In this document: one piece after another, positions 11,298 to 21,121 of the stretch | Layout of the letters: each line of letters begins with the position of its first letter | Numbering within the stretch: the stretch's first letter is position 1 | Assembly: GCF_009905375.1 (NCBI RefSeq) | Contig: NC_133649.1 | Span: 232,103,792 to 232,167,791, forward strand | Length of the DNA stretch: 64,000 nt | Reading direction: 5' to 3' | From: Apium graveolens | Taxonomy: Eukaryota; Streptophyta; Magnoliopsida; Apiales; Apiaceae | Position numbers and translations under genes: made by a program | The notes under the pieces: model-generated | Told to the model about the DNA's origin: nothing | Seen by the model: only the letters and a program-made list of their open reading frames with translations | The model's database searches: none

Positions 11298-12448
11298 GAG
11301 TGTACGGGCTACGAGAAACTTTTGGATGTAGCACCTCTAGCTATGCTTGATCATTCTATTGCGTTGCGTAATGAGGAAGTTAAGAAGAGTTCAACGCCTC
11401 CCCAGGTAGAACTAAAACCACTTCCTACATCTTTGAAATATGTGTTCATGGGCTCTAATAATTCATATCCTGTTATTTTCAATACTGAGCTTGATGACAT
11501 TCAAATTGAGTTGTTGCTCGCTATTTTAAAAATATATAAAATTGTCACTGGATACACTATTGATAATATTAAGGGCATTAATCCATCATTTTGCACGTAT
11601 AAGATAATTCTTGAAGACGAGCAGCCTCTTCTATTGAACCTCAACGAAGACTTAATCCTAATATGATGGAGGTAGTCAAAAAGGAGGTTTTAAAACTTCT
11701 TGCTGCATGTATAATCTACCCGATCTCAGATAGTAAGTGGGTTAGCCCTGTGCATGTAGTTCCAAAGAAAGAAGGAATGACCGTTGTCAAGAATGATAAG
11801 GGTGAGTTGATTTCTACTAGAACTGTGACAGGGTGGCGAATGTGCATTGATTATCGAGACTTGAATAAAGCCACTAAAAAGGACAATTTTCCTCTCCCTT
11901 TTATTGATCAAATACTTGAAAGATTGGCAAAACATTCTTTTTTATGTTATTTGGATGGATATTCAGGTTTCTTACAAATTCCTATCCATCCAAATGACCA
12001 AGAAAAAATGACGTTTACATGTCCATATGGTATATTTGCATATCGTAGAATGCAATTTGGATTATGTTATGCCCCACCAACCTTTCAATGATGTATGATG
12101 GAAATTTTTTCTGATTTTATTGAAGATATAATGGAAGTTTTTATGGATGACTTCTCTATTTGTGGAATATCATTTGATGCATGCTTACAAAACTTGGAAA
12201 AAGTGTTGCATAGATGTAAAGAAGTTAATCTAATTTTAAATTGGGAAAAGTGTCACTTTATGGTACAAGAGGGAGTTGTTTTGGGTCATGTTATCTCGAA
12301 AAGAGGCATCGAAGTCGATAGAGCTAAGGTAGAGGTTGTTGAGTGCTTACCACCCCCAACTTCGGTTAAGGGAGTAAGAAGTTTTCTTGGGCATGCGAGA
12401 TTTTACCTCCGTTTTATAAAGATTTTTCAAAAATCGCTCGACCTCTAA
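11298..12448 (+). pseudogene. F reverse transcriptase, broken
   Basis: RNA-dependent DNA polymerase domain of the Athila pol. The leader (11322-11666) contains the pre-RT linker (LKPLPTSLKYVFMGSNNSYP). The polymerase begins in 11663-12091 with KKEVLKLLAACIIYPISDSK and KWVSPVHVVPKKEG, followed by WRMCIDYRDLNKATKKDNFP, FLCYLDGYSGFLQIPI (first catalytic Asp) and RMQFGLCYAPPTFQ. A stop at 12089-12091 replaces the residue before CMMEIFSDF. The next segment holds VFMDDFS, the Athila form of the YXDD catalytic motif, then LGHVISKRGIEVD and SFLGHARFYLRFIK. The frame is lost after 12448 and sequence to 12575 is frameshifted thumb/connection. Confidence 0.88.
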
Positions 12449-12575
12449 CTGAGCTCTTAGGCAAAGATGTCCCTTTTATTTTAATGATACTTGCATTGAG
12501 GCTTTTGACAAGTTAAAGAAAGCTCTTATCACTGTTCCAATCATGCAACCACCAGATTGAATTTTTTTTTAGATC

Positions 12576-14326
12576 ATGTATGATGCTAGTGATCAAGCTA
12601 TTGGTGCAGTCTTAGGTCAAAGAAAGGATGGCAAGCTTCATGCCATATATTATACAAGCAAGACCTTAGATGGAGCTCGGATCAACTATGCAATAACTGA
12701 GAAGGAATTTATAGCAGTGGTGTATGCAATGGAAAAGTTTCGATCGTATATTGTTGGTTCGAAGGTTATTGTTCACACAGACCATGCAACATTAAAATAT
12801 TTATTGAGCAAGAAAGATGTTAAACCTCATTTGATTCGTTGGATACTACTTCTTCAAGAATTTGATTTGGAGATTAAAGACAAGAAAGGAGCTGAGAATG
12901 TGGTTGCTGATCACCTTTCATGCCTTGTTCTTGATGGTGATGATAGTAAAAATATTTCAATTAATGACTCATTTCCAGATGATCACCTATTTTCCCTTGC
13001 AAGTATTGAGGTTCCTTGGTTTGCTAATATCGCTAACTATCTAGCTAGTGGTACTATTCCTGATGGTTATTCATCGCAGCAAAGGAAGAAGTTTCTTTAT
13101 GATGTGAGGAAGCACTTTTGGGGTGATCCTTTTCTCTATAAATCTTGTGTTGATGGAGTCATTAAAAGATGTGTTCCAGAAAATGAGATTGCCTCAATAA
13201 TCTCACATTGTCACAATTTACCATGTGGGGGTCATGCAAGTACTACTAAAACTGCTGCTAAGATTCTTCAATACGGTTTTTATTGGCCAACTCTCTTTAA
13301 AGATGTCCAACAATACGTTCAATCTTGTGATCGTTGTCAAAGAACCGGAAATATCTCAAGAAGAAATGAGACGCCTCTCAATAGCATACTTGAAGTAGAG
13401 ACTTTTGATGTTCGGGGAGTTGATTTTATGGGACCATTCCCCCCATCTTTTCAGAGCAAATACATTTTGGTCGATGTTGACTATGTTTTAAAGTGGGTTG
13501 AAGCCATTGCAACTCCCACTAATGATGCTCATGTTGTAAGCAAGTTCTTTAAGAAGACAATTTTTCCCAGATTCGGAGTGCCAAGAATTTTGATTAGTGG
13601 TGGAGGAAAGCACTTCTTGGAGAATCGGTTTGAATCTATGTTGAATAAATATGGAGTTCATCATAAGGTGGGGCTTTCTTATCATCCCCAAACAAGTGGT
13701 CAAGTGGAGGTCTCTAACCACGAAATCAAGACTATCTTGGAAAAGACGGTTGCAAAATCAAGGAAAGATTGGTCTATGAAGCTTGATGATGCACTTTGGG
13801 CATATAGAACTGCATTTAAAACACCTATTGGTACAACTCCGTACAGATTAGTCTATGAAAAAGCATGTCATCTACCAGTTGAATTGGAACATCGAGCATT
13901 TTGGGCTATCAAAAGTCTTAATTTTGATTTGTCAGCAGCAGGCGAGAAAAGACTTCTCCAACTTAACGAGCAAGATGAGCTTCATTTTGAACCTTATAAT
14001 AGTTCCAAGCTTTACAAGAAGAAAACAAAAAGATGGCCTGACAAAGGGCTATTACGAAGAGAATTCAAAGAAGGAGATTTAGTTCTTCTTTTTAATTCAA
14101 GGTTGAAACTTTTTCTAGGAAAGCTTCTTTATAGGTGGTCTGGTCCGTTTAAGATTACTGAAGTTTATCCGTATGGCTCTGTTGAATTATTGGATACACA
14201 TGGAGGATCATTTAAGGTGAATGGGCAAAGGGTTAAAAATTACAGAGCTGGTGAGCCGATCGAAAAAAGTGGATATTCCGCTTTCTACCCCATCTTCGGA
14301 ATGATTGATAAGGAGGTCGAGCTAAA
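12576..14326 (+). pseudogene. F RNase H and integrase, catalytic residue lost
   Basis: A long uninterrupted frame covers RNase H (residues about 1-115: [49 protein letters not shown]) and integrase. The zinc-binding HHCC domain is near residues 211-256 ([11 protein letters not shown] ... CDRCQR). The catalytic core has its first Asp in GVDFMGP (about residue 283) and its Glu in [11 protein letters not shown]. The second catalytic Asp, expected in an ISDGGKHF motif, is Gly here ([11 protein letters not shown] at 13599-13601, one base from GAT). The C-terminal domain includes [18 protein letters not shown]. Coding homology fades after the segment ending GEPIEKSG, although the frame stays open to 14468 across an AT-rich repeat. 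No chromodomain is present, as expected of Athila. Confidence 0.9.
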
Positions 14327-14856
14327 GACCTTAAAAAGTGCTTCTTGGGAGGCAACCCAATGTGTTGGTAATGTAATTTATTGTATTATTATTAATATTA
14401 ATAATAATTATATTATTATTATTGTACTATTATCGTTATTAAATATTTTTGTATTTTTAAGAGATTAGTTTATTTTTATATTTATTATAACTCCCGCAAG
14501 GTGCCTTGGTGATTTTGTGTGAAGTGTTTCAGGAATAATTTGTGTAAAAAGTGCATTTTTTTAAAAAAAGGGATAGATGATAGTGAAACCAAGGTGTAAT
14601 TTTTCTTACAGTGCTGCGGAGACTCTCTGTTTAGAGACTTACTTAGCGCAACTCTCTACCTACGGTGCACTACTTCTCCCTGTGGTGGAGGAAGAATCTG
14701 TTTGTTGAAAAGAACCCCACGGTGCGCGAATACACCCCACGGTGGGCTTTTATAGATGAGGCCAATTAACTCATTATGCTCTTGCTGCTGTCAATCTATT
14801 CACATACACTACAACCGCAACTTGCAACCTAACGCCATGAAGCTGACTCGGGATTC
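14327..14856 (+). other. F 3' region: post-pol spacer
   Basis: Non-coding. Contains an ATT/AAT-rich tract at about 14380-14425, then a more GC-rich stretch with repeated 'CCCACGGTG' and 'CTACGGTGC' phrases at about 14660-14750. No env-like frame can be recognised. Confidence 0.6.
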
Positions 14857-15105
14857 ATCTGCCATGTTAGCGCAAGTCAGCATGGAGGCATCGCCTTGTC
14901 AGCAACCTAGTCAGCATCCAAGTGATTGCCAAATCATCCGCCGTATATCTGCCATGTCAGTGCGAGTCGGCTACATCAGGTCCAATCAGCGCCTGTCAGT
15001 AGCCTAGTCAGCATCCACGTGATTGCTAAATCATCCGCCGTCTATCTGCCATGTCAGTGCGAGTCAGCTAAATCAGGTCCAATCAGCGCCTGTCAGTAGT
15101 CTTGT
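14857..15105 (+). repeat. Minisatellite, ~90-97 bp period, in F
   Basis: Three successive units starting ATCTGCCATGT at 14857, 14947 and 15044 (units 90 bp, 97 bp and a partial one). Units share GTCAGCATCCA, GTGATTGC and AAATCATCCGCCGT. The second and third are much closer to each other than to the first. The sequence is richer in GC than its surroundings. Confidence 0.85.
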
Positions 15106-15138
15106 TGGTTGCTGTTTTTACAAAAAGGATTTGGAAAT

Positions 15139-15224
15139 GTAGGAGAAGGGATTTGAACCCCTGACCTCAGACTTGAGAAGGAAGGACTTCTACTTAGCTC
15201 CTCCAACCATTTGAGCTATGATGC
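15139..15224 (-). other. tRNA-like remnant
   Basis: On the minus strand a D-arm-like hairpin GCTC-N12-GAGC, an anticodon-arm-like AGAAG/CTTCT hairpin, an extended variable segment and a T-arm AGGGG TTCAAAT CCCTT occur in tRNA order. The acceptor halves (GCATCAT and CTCCTAC) do not pair well, so this is not an intact tRNA gene. It could be a tRNA-derived relic or a chance likeness. It lies in the 3' non-coding region of F. Confidence 0.35.
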
Positions 15225-17076
15225 TTTTATGGTAATGAAATGAACTTACAATTATATACTCACAACTTTGGCCTTAATTTATAGTATGGAAGCCCATACT
15301 CTCTCCATTCTTTTTGGACTGAGACTTTGTGCTTATGCACTAGGGGAGTATTTCTAACTTTTCGTTGTATATTTTTTTTATATTTTTTAGGATTGTATTA
15401 ATTAAATATTATATTATATTATTTTATATATTTTATTCATTGAGGACAATGAACCATTTAAGTGTGGGGATGTGTTCTTAATATTTAAAAAATCCAAAAA
15501 AATAAAATTTTAGAAAAATTGTATATAATTGTCTTGTCTCAAGAGTATGTTAGCATGGATAAGTACACACTGTGTAGATTTATTTCACATGATTAATTCC
15601 GAGTTTTATTTTCATAAAAGTCATTTGATGCATGATAATTCCTTGTATGTGCTTGCGAAAATTTTAAAACTTGAGATGCTTCTTAATCAATTTTAGTGAG
15701 TCGAGCATGCTTTCACCTTGTGAGGATTTGAACCTAATTTATGATTGGTACACTATATATCAATCCATTTTTTGTTGTGTAATGTTCATCATTAGGCATG
15801 TTGCTCTAGAACTTGCTTTAAACCATTTTGAGACTACATGATATTTGTATGCATGAATATGATAAAGGCACTAGGATTAACCTTATTATACCTAACAGTA
15901 TCCATGATAAATAATCCTTAGTGAACCCCCTTGAGCTTATATATGTTTCTTTCGTATATCACCAATCTAAAATTCTAGAGCCTACTTGTTCTTTCTTATC
16001 TTGATTTACTGGTAGAGCATATTGATTCAACTTCATGGTTGGTGAATATTTAGTGTGGGGATTTCTTTTGTTAAAGAGTTATAATTTGGTGGGAATTAAT
16101 ATGATGGAGCAACTTGATCTTAGAAAAAAATTAAAGTATCAAGTCCTCCTTTGAGATCAATGGGTGGCAAATGCAATGTCATATGAAAAGGACGATCCAT
16201 GTACATGTGCTGGTATTAAGCGTAATCTTTGTGACTTTTCACTGCCCTTGATTACTGAAGAATGACTTGACTTTGAAAAAAAAACTTGAAAAAAAATGAA
16301 AAAATAAGATCAAGTAGGATTTGTGTTCATTGATTATTTCAATGTGAAATAGGGGAAGTACATGGTTATATGTACTCAACTTTTACATGATTTGTTTTTC
16401 ATGTTGGGGGCTTAAATTAAAAGTGAATATTATGCTCTATTGGTTTATGAAGCTTAGCCACGTGTAGCCTATTTCTTTGATTCCCTACCCTTTACTTAAG
16501 CCCCGTTACAACCTTTGACATAGACCTTTTGATTCATGTATGCATATATACGAAGTAGTGGAGATTTGATGGACAACCAAGCATATGGTAGCACATGTAA
16601 ATTGATTGAATTTGAGTGAAACACTTACACCTATACACTTGTGTGAGTTGAGAATCATATGAAATTTCTATCCATAGCGTGCTTACTTACTGAATACGGC
16701 TTTGATGTCTATTTCATGATATTTTTGTCTACCAAGACATTGTGCTACTTGGATTATTATGTGTTAATGATGCCTAAAGTGAGAGTACTTATACTTTCAG
16801 ACAGTTTCGGAATGTTATATGAATGAGATTTACAATGTGCGGAGTATTGTGATATGTTTCATGCCTTAGAGACTTGGTGATTGAAAATATTTGATTTTGT
16901 GGGTATATCTTCTATAAATCCTCATTAGACAAAGCACGCCATACTGGGGCTGCCTAGGGGTTTAACGGCTTGTTGCATGTGCTCAATGCAATCATGTCAT
17001 CTACAAAAGTGGAGTTAGTTAGTTAGTTAGTTAGTTAATATTAGTTTTTATTTCTTCTTTTCCCGAGGACGTGCAA
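15225..17076 (+). other. F 3' non-coding region
   Basis: AT-rich sequence with no coding frame. It holds copies of the phrase AGTGTGGGGAT near 15460 and 16053 that resemble the polypurine tract before the 3' LTR, A-rich tracts near 16280-16305, and six TTAG units at about 17013-17038. Such a long 3' region with internal polypurine-like copies is common in Athila elements, where an env-like ORF may be present; none is visible here. Confidence 0.6.
15457..15470 (+). promoter_or_regulatory. Internal polypurine-like tract of F
   Basis: AAGTGTGGGGATGT, preceded by GAGGACAATG. It matches the true tract at 17083-17096 and lies 1.6 kb upstream. A second plus-strand priming site is possible; this is inference. 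Confidence 0.5.
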
Positions 17077-17082
17077 AGTGAT

Positions 17083-17097
17083 AAGTGTGGGGATGTT
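17083..17097 (+). promoter_or_regulatory. F polypurine tract
   Basis: AAGTGTGGGGATGTT directly before the right LTR (TGATAGG), in the position and form usual for Athila. Confidence 0.75.
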
Positions 17098-17952
17098 TGA
17101 TAGGATATATATTTATATATATTTTATATGATTTTATTCCTCATATTTATTATATTTTGCATTGATTTGGATTTTTATTAATTAGATTTTAATGTTTTAT
17201 TGTAGGAAGCAAGGAAATCCTAAATGTGTGTTTTTATTATATTATGTGTTTTGTTAGTCTAGTTATGTGTGAGTAGATTTTTTAAATCTTAGGTTAAGTT
17301 GAACCCTAGTTATGATTGATGCGTGATTTTCCCAGTCCCCCAATTTAGTTATATTTAATGTTCTTGCTTATTAAATTGTGCTTAATTAACAATTACATAT
17401 CAGAAGTGATTATGTGTATTGTTTGAACCAAGTATCTATTTATCAACGAAAGTTGTACTTAGGAGGTTGTGATTTATCCAATAAGGACATGAACTTCTCC
17501 ATGAAAATAGGTAGAATGGATTGTTAGAAAGTTAGGATGTTGTGTTTAATGTCTCTAAATTGTATGATACCATGAAAATAGGCTTGATTGTATTTTAGAG
17601 AAGCCGTTAATACTCGAGAGAGGTTACTGGTATTTTCTAGGGCGCGTCTTTCCTCTTGAGTAGTATATGATTGATTGGGGCGGGAAATCATAATTACATT
17701 GATTCATGCTAGTGGGGATACTTAATTCTGGATGTTTTTAGTTATTTGAGTAATACAACATATTTTCTTTAGTATAATTTTAGTTAATCAATCTCTCAAT
17801 TTTAATTGTGTTACTTGCTTAGTTAATTCGAGTAAAAAATTACCAGTGATTGGTACATTTGTCTCTGTGGGATCGACTCTGACTTACTCTACTACATAGT
17901 TAGAAGGATTTGTTAGATATTATTATTTGATAGGCACGTGACAGCCTTGTCA
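17098..17952 (+). repeat. F 3' LTR, internally deleted
   Basis: 855 bp with the same ends as the left LTR. Compared with it, a block corresponding to about 7769-8175 is missing, the join lying after CCTAAAT. The rest aligns with scattered substitutions. Confidence 0.92.
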
Positions 17953-17957
17953 GTAAA
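17953..17957 (+). repeat. F target-site duplication, right copy
   Basis: GTAAA, matching 7638-7642. Confidence 0.9.
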
Positions 17958-18020
17958 AGCTGATATCATCAATTAATTTAACAAATAAAAACACCGAAAT
18001 ACTGGGAGACAATTCTAACG

Positions 18021-18383
18021 TCATGCTAAAAAATATGGAATGTAGAAATACTCAAAAAAATTAACATAAATATTTGAGTAGTTACGCTCCAAAAATGCCT
18101 CCCAAATTCGATCAACATAGAACAAATCATTATTATCTATATTAACCTTATCCAACACAATTTGATTAGATTTTAAAGGTACCACATCAAAGTCCAGTTT
18201 CAATACAACCAAATTATCTTCTACATCACATAACATAAAAAGATCAACTAAAACATTAACTTCATTATTGGCACAAGAACTTTTAGGAACTAAAATATTT
18301 TCTTGAAAAGTAGAGGGACAAATACAAGATGAAATTTCATATTCATCGTACTTGTTTTGGTTTGCACTAGAATTTAATTGTAT
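18021..18383 (-). pseudogene. Open frame of unknown function in the 5' internal region of G
   Basis: About 120 codons without a stop, with an ATG at codon 50 or so (18236). The sequence is acidic and hydrophobic (CDVEDNLVVLKLDFDVVPL, FYVDRIWEAFLERNYSN), with no zinc knuckle, catalytic motif or membrane span that I recognise. It lies where gag or an upstream ORF would begin, about 330 bp after the primer site. Ogre/Tat elements have an extra ORF upstream of gag, but the LTR here resembles Athila. The frame closes 38 bp before the H junction, so no downstream context survives. It may be coding or chance. Confidence 0.35.
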
Positions 18384-18691
18384 TTATCCATCCTCCTATG
18401 ACACACTATATTTCATTTTTGAAGAATATACAACCTATTGACCCCTCTTATAATGATGACTCGTTCTAGATCACATAGTTAAGGATACGAGAATTAAAAT
18501 TATTGACGTGATACAAGTATGGGTAACGTTCTAACAAATCAGATAAATTAAAATAAAAGTTAGAATTCATATTTGTTCACAAGCTCAATTTATCTTCTCT
18601 ATCAATCATGTAAAACTCAACCGTTGATAACTTGTTCTCAAAATATAAAATAGTTTACTAATATTAGCATTAAAATACTTAAAATATCCCC

Positions 18692-18711
18692 CGACAATGA
18701 CACCAAAAACT
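18692..18711 (-). promoter_or_regulatory. G primer-binding site (tRNA-Asp type)
   Basis: The minus strand reads TTTTTGGTGTCATTGTCGGG, a close variant of the Athila/Tat site complementary to tRNA-Asp. It adjoins the LTR end and fixes the orientation. Confidence 0.75.
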
Positions 18712-19989
18712 TGTTGTCGATTTTACAACCTTAACGCAAGAGCATGTATCGCAATAAGTAGTATATAAATTCATTCCTACGAAGACTATTAACAAGATGT
18801 TAAATACCAATTATTATCTTAGTTTCAATTCAAGTCTAATATAATCAAGCAAGTGTTTACTAAATTATCGCTAAATAATTAAACAAACACAAAATTATTG
18901 AATAATAAATTTCAAGAGAATGAAAATTAGGCATTTAACTTCATTCAATGTTCTTTAACGTATAAACAACATTAAGTTTCGTCGTAACTGGACTTTTAAG
19001 GGTATTTAGGTATATTCCTATCCTAACCACAAATTAATATAAATATTAATACTAAGATATTGATTGGGTCTTAACTTAGGATTTCTTTTTCAAGCCGTGT
19101 AAATTACGAAATCAATCTAAAGAGTGATCAATCTCTGAGAAGCATTAAACACAAATCAATATGACTACAAAAATAGAGAGAAATGAGTACATTTTATATA
19201 TGCACAAAACAATCCATTAAAGGCTTAGAGGGAAAATTAGTTCATCATCTCAAAAGAAAATAATACACAAGACTATGCAAATATATGGTAAACTAAAGAG
19301 AAAAGATGAAATATGTATTCGCAGCAATCTCTCTTCTTCTTCTTCTTCTTCTTCTTCTCTTTCTTCTTCTTCTTCTTCTTCTTCTTCTGCTGTTGATGCT
19401 TCTTCTTCTTCTTCTTCTTCTTCTTTTGATCCTCCTTTTGATCCTCCTTCTGCTCCTCCTCATCCTCCTCCTCCTCCTCCTCATCCTCCTTCTCTAGAGC
19501 GTAGTCTCCATTTTCATCCCTAGGAACGTAATACCTAATAATAATATATGATCTCAGTATATATCCTTAATTAATATAATTTTAGTTTTTTGAAGAAAAT
19601 ACAAATAAGTTTCCCAAACTGATTCTGTTTCCAAGGAAAATTCACAGCTGACTTTATTCAGAAAGTCTAGACCGTTACAATTATAATTTGATCTTTGGAC
19701 CATTTTAGAATGAAATAGAATCTTGTTTGGGCTGTTGAATTAACCAATTTGGACTTTTGGATCTCAAGATATGGCCCAAATATTGTACCATACGCGTGCA
19801 GCCAAACAAATCCGAATTTTTTTTAAATTAATCTCCAAATTCAACTTTTTATTCTCCAATCCTTCCAAGTTTAAGATTTCTTATTTTCTACCATTAAAAA
19901 TTAAAATCTATTAAATAAAAATCCAATTAAATACAAAATATAATAAATACGAGGAATAAAATTATAATATATATATATATACTCTATCA
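18712..19989 (-). repeat. G 5' LTR
   Basis: On the minus strand starts TGATAGAGTATAT and ends ATCGACAACA, 1278 bp. It aligns with F's left LTR in the stretch corresponding to 7643-8080, including shared phrases such as GGGCCATATCTTGAG. It contains a long trinucleotide tract. Confidence 0.78.
19331..19493 (-). repeat. GAA/GAG trinucleotide tract in G LTR
   Basis: On the plus strand a run of (TTC/CTT)n with interruptions that grades into (CCT)n. It gives spurious low-complexity open frames on both strands (poly-Ser, poly-Leu, poly-Arg), which are not genes. Confidence 0.92.
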
Positions 19990-20026
19990 CTCTCTACATA
20001 CATACAAGTTTGGGTTTTTTGGGGGA
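19990..20026. other. 37-bp joint between G and A
   Basis: Sequence not assigned to either element. It ends in TTTTGGGGGAT just before the LTR of A, resembling the polypurine tract of the SIRE family although the LTR here is a 5' LTR. Confidence 0.5.
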
Positions 20027-20102
20027 TGGTAGGAATATGTTGTGTACTTGATGATAAGTTAAATAAAACACCTAAGTAGATTTAATTTAGTGAATTTTGT
20101 AG

Positions 20103-20138
20103 CTTTCAATGGATGATCACTTTAACATCCGTTGAAAG
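20103..20138 (+). repeat. Stem-loop in A LTR U3
   Basis: Arms CTTTCAATGGATG (20103-20115) and CATCCGTTGAAAG (20126-20138) pair with a single T-G wobble around a 10-base loop. The position matches the E2 hairpin at 6021-6100, with a shorter loop. Confidence 0.75.
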
Positions 20139-20349
20139 AGTATCTTATGTATGAATAAGTCTTGTAACACATTTCTGCATACTACAATGCCTTAAAGAGT
20201 CTAGAAGTTGTGGATATTCAAAGTCATGTTAACTACTAGTGTGATATGCAAAATACGTTGGCTAAGTTTAAATAATAGATGCCTTGTAATTGTGCATAAG
20301 TGAAATAGAGTTAACTGCTATGGAAGACTTTCAACAAGTGATTCTACAA

Positions 20350-20460
20350 GTCTTCGACGGATGACCCAAGTCACATTCAACGGATGATCTAGTGAAGCTT
20401 CAACGGATGATTCAACACAGTTTCAATGGATAATCCAATGAAGTTTCGATGGATGTTTAA
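20350..20460 (+). repeat. Tandem CGACGGATGA-type array, A LTR
   Basis: Five imperfect units of about 20-27 bp with cores TTCGACGGATGA, TTCAACGGATGA (twice), TTCAATGGATAA and TTCGATGGATG. Located in U3, upstream of the TATA box. Confidence 0.8.
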
Positions 20461-20683
20461 ATTCAAATAGCAGTTGATAGTGACTTGACAGTCACATGGG
20501 TTGATTAGATGCAAATGGAATGTGGCAGCCTATCTACAGGTTTTAGAGAACAAAGAAGCATTTCCATTTCCATGCTAACCTGAAGATATTCAAATATGCT
20601 GGATGGAGAAATGAAGAAGCATGTAATTAGACTAAGAAACAGTTTGTCTTATTTGTTTGTCTTTTTATTATGTAACTTGGTGA

Positions 20684-20692
20684 TATATAAAC
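20684..20692 (+). promoter_or_regulatory. A LTR TATA box
   Basis: TATATAAAC, conserved in position with E2. Confidence 0.6.
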
Positions 20693-21061
20693 CAAGGGTA
20701 GCAAGTAGAAAAGCATCAAGTAAGTAAGCAATTTTCTAGATAGATAGAAAAAGCTGTATCTGTAAAGAATTTCTCTTTTCTTTGTAAGTTCTACTTATAA
20801 GCAGTTGTGTGCAAACCTTGCATCATAGAGTTCTCTATTTTATATATATCTCTGGTGGAAAAGTTCAATCCACCAGAAAGTTTTTAAATACTTGTATTTG
20901 ATTACTTTGTGTTTGATTTCTTCAATACTTTCATTCCGTACATTAGCCAAATCAAACACAGTTATACATTTAAGAAAGAATAGTTCTTAAAATCAAAAAG
21001 AAACCAGAATTACATTCAATCCCCCTTCTATAATTCTTTGTTAGATTGTTTGGGAATAATA

Positions 21062-21080
21062 ATTGGTATCAGCGCAAGCT
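21062..21080 (+). promoter_or_regulatory. A primer-binding site
   Basis: ATTGGTATCAGCGCAAGCT after the LTR. The core TGGTATCAGCGC is the initiator-Met tRNA complement with one base changed (AGAGC to AGCGC). Confidence 0.85.
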
Positions 21081-21121
21081 CTTGAAGAACAAAGAGTTTA
21101 AAGATCACAACAACTAACAAG

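Larger units (their letters stand above)
7643..17952 (+). mobile_element. F: complete Athila-type Ty3/gypsy element
   Basis: Two LTRs (7643-8902, 17098-17952), a tRNA-Asp-like primer site, gag, protease, reverse transcriptase, RNase H and integrase in gypsy order, a long 3' non-coding region and a polypurine tract. Exact 5-bp target duplications GTAAA flank it (7638-7642 and 17953-17957). The LTRs differ by roughly 4-5% by eye, plus a ~405 bp deletion in the right one. Many stops and frameshifts make it dead for protein supply. No env-like ORF is recognisable in the 3' region. Confidence 0.92.
6949..17983 (-). mobile_element. H: Ty1/copia element 5' end, minus strand, interrupted by F
   Basis: H is seen as about 195 bp of 5' internal sequence (6949-7143), a primer site and a split 5' LTR (7144-7642 plus 17958-17983). 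The rest of H lies left of E2, outside the window. Insertion F with its GTAAA duplication sits inside the LTR. To the right of 17983 the sequence is the interior of G, so H is read as inserted in G (possible target copy AATAA at 17984-17988). Confidence 0.65.
7144..17983 (-). repeat. H 5' LTR, split by F
   Basis: The plus-strand reading starts TGTTAGGTCTACAAG at 7144, breaks at 7642 where F begins, and resumes at 17958, ending TTTAACA at 17983. With one copy of the target duplication removed the LTR is about 525 bp, near the 574 bp of B's LTR, which starts with the same TGTTAGGTC. Several CTCTGAT/ACTGATA motifs lie at about 7558-7637, recalling B's repeated motif. Confidence 0.65.
17984..19989 (-). 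mobile_element. G: Athila-type element 5' end, minus strand
   Basis: A 5' LTR (18712-19989), a tRNA-Asp-type primer site and about 730 bp of internal sequence, cut on the left by H. The LTR is recognisably related to that of F across most of its first half on the opposite strand, but diverged. Possible target copy on the right is 19990-19994 (CTCTC), with its partner outside the window. Confidence 0.75.
20027..21061 (+). repeat. A 5' LTR
   Basis: TGGTAGGAATATG ... GGGAATAATA, 1035 bp. Both ends differ from the canonical TG...CA of E2 (TGTTAGG...AATAACA), by T to G at base 3 and C to T near the 3' end. It is collinear with the E2 LTR. Confidence 0.88.

Noticed and set aside
19275..19523. Open frames encoding poly-Ser/Pro (plus) and poly-Arg (minus)
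   Set aside because: They are translations of a trinucleotide repeat tract inside the LTR of G, with no domain and open in several frames at once.
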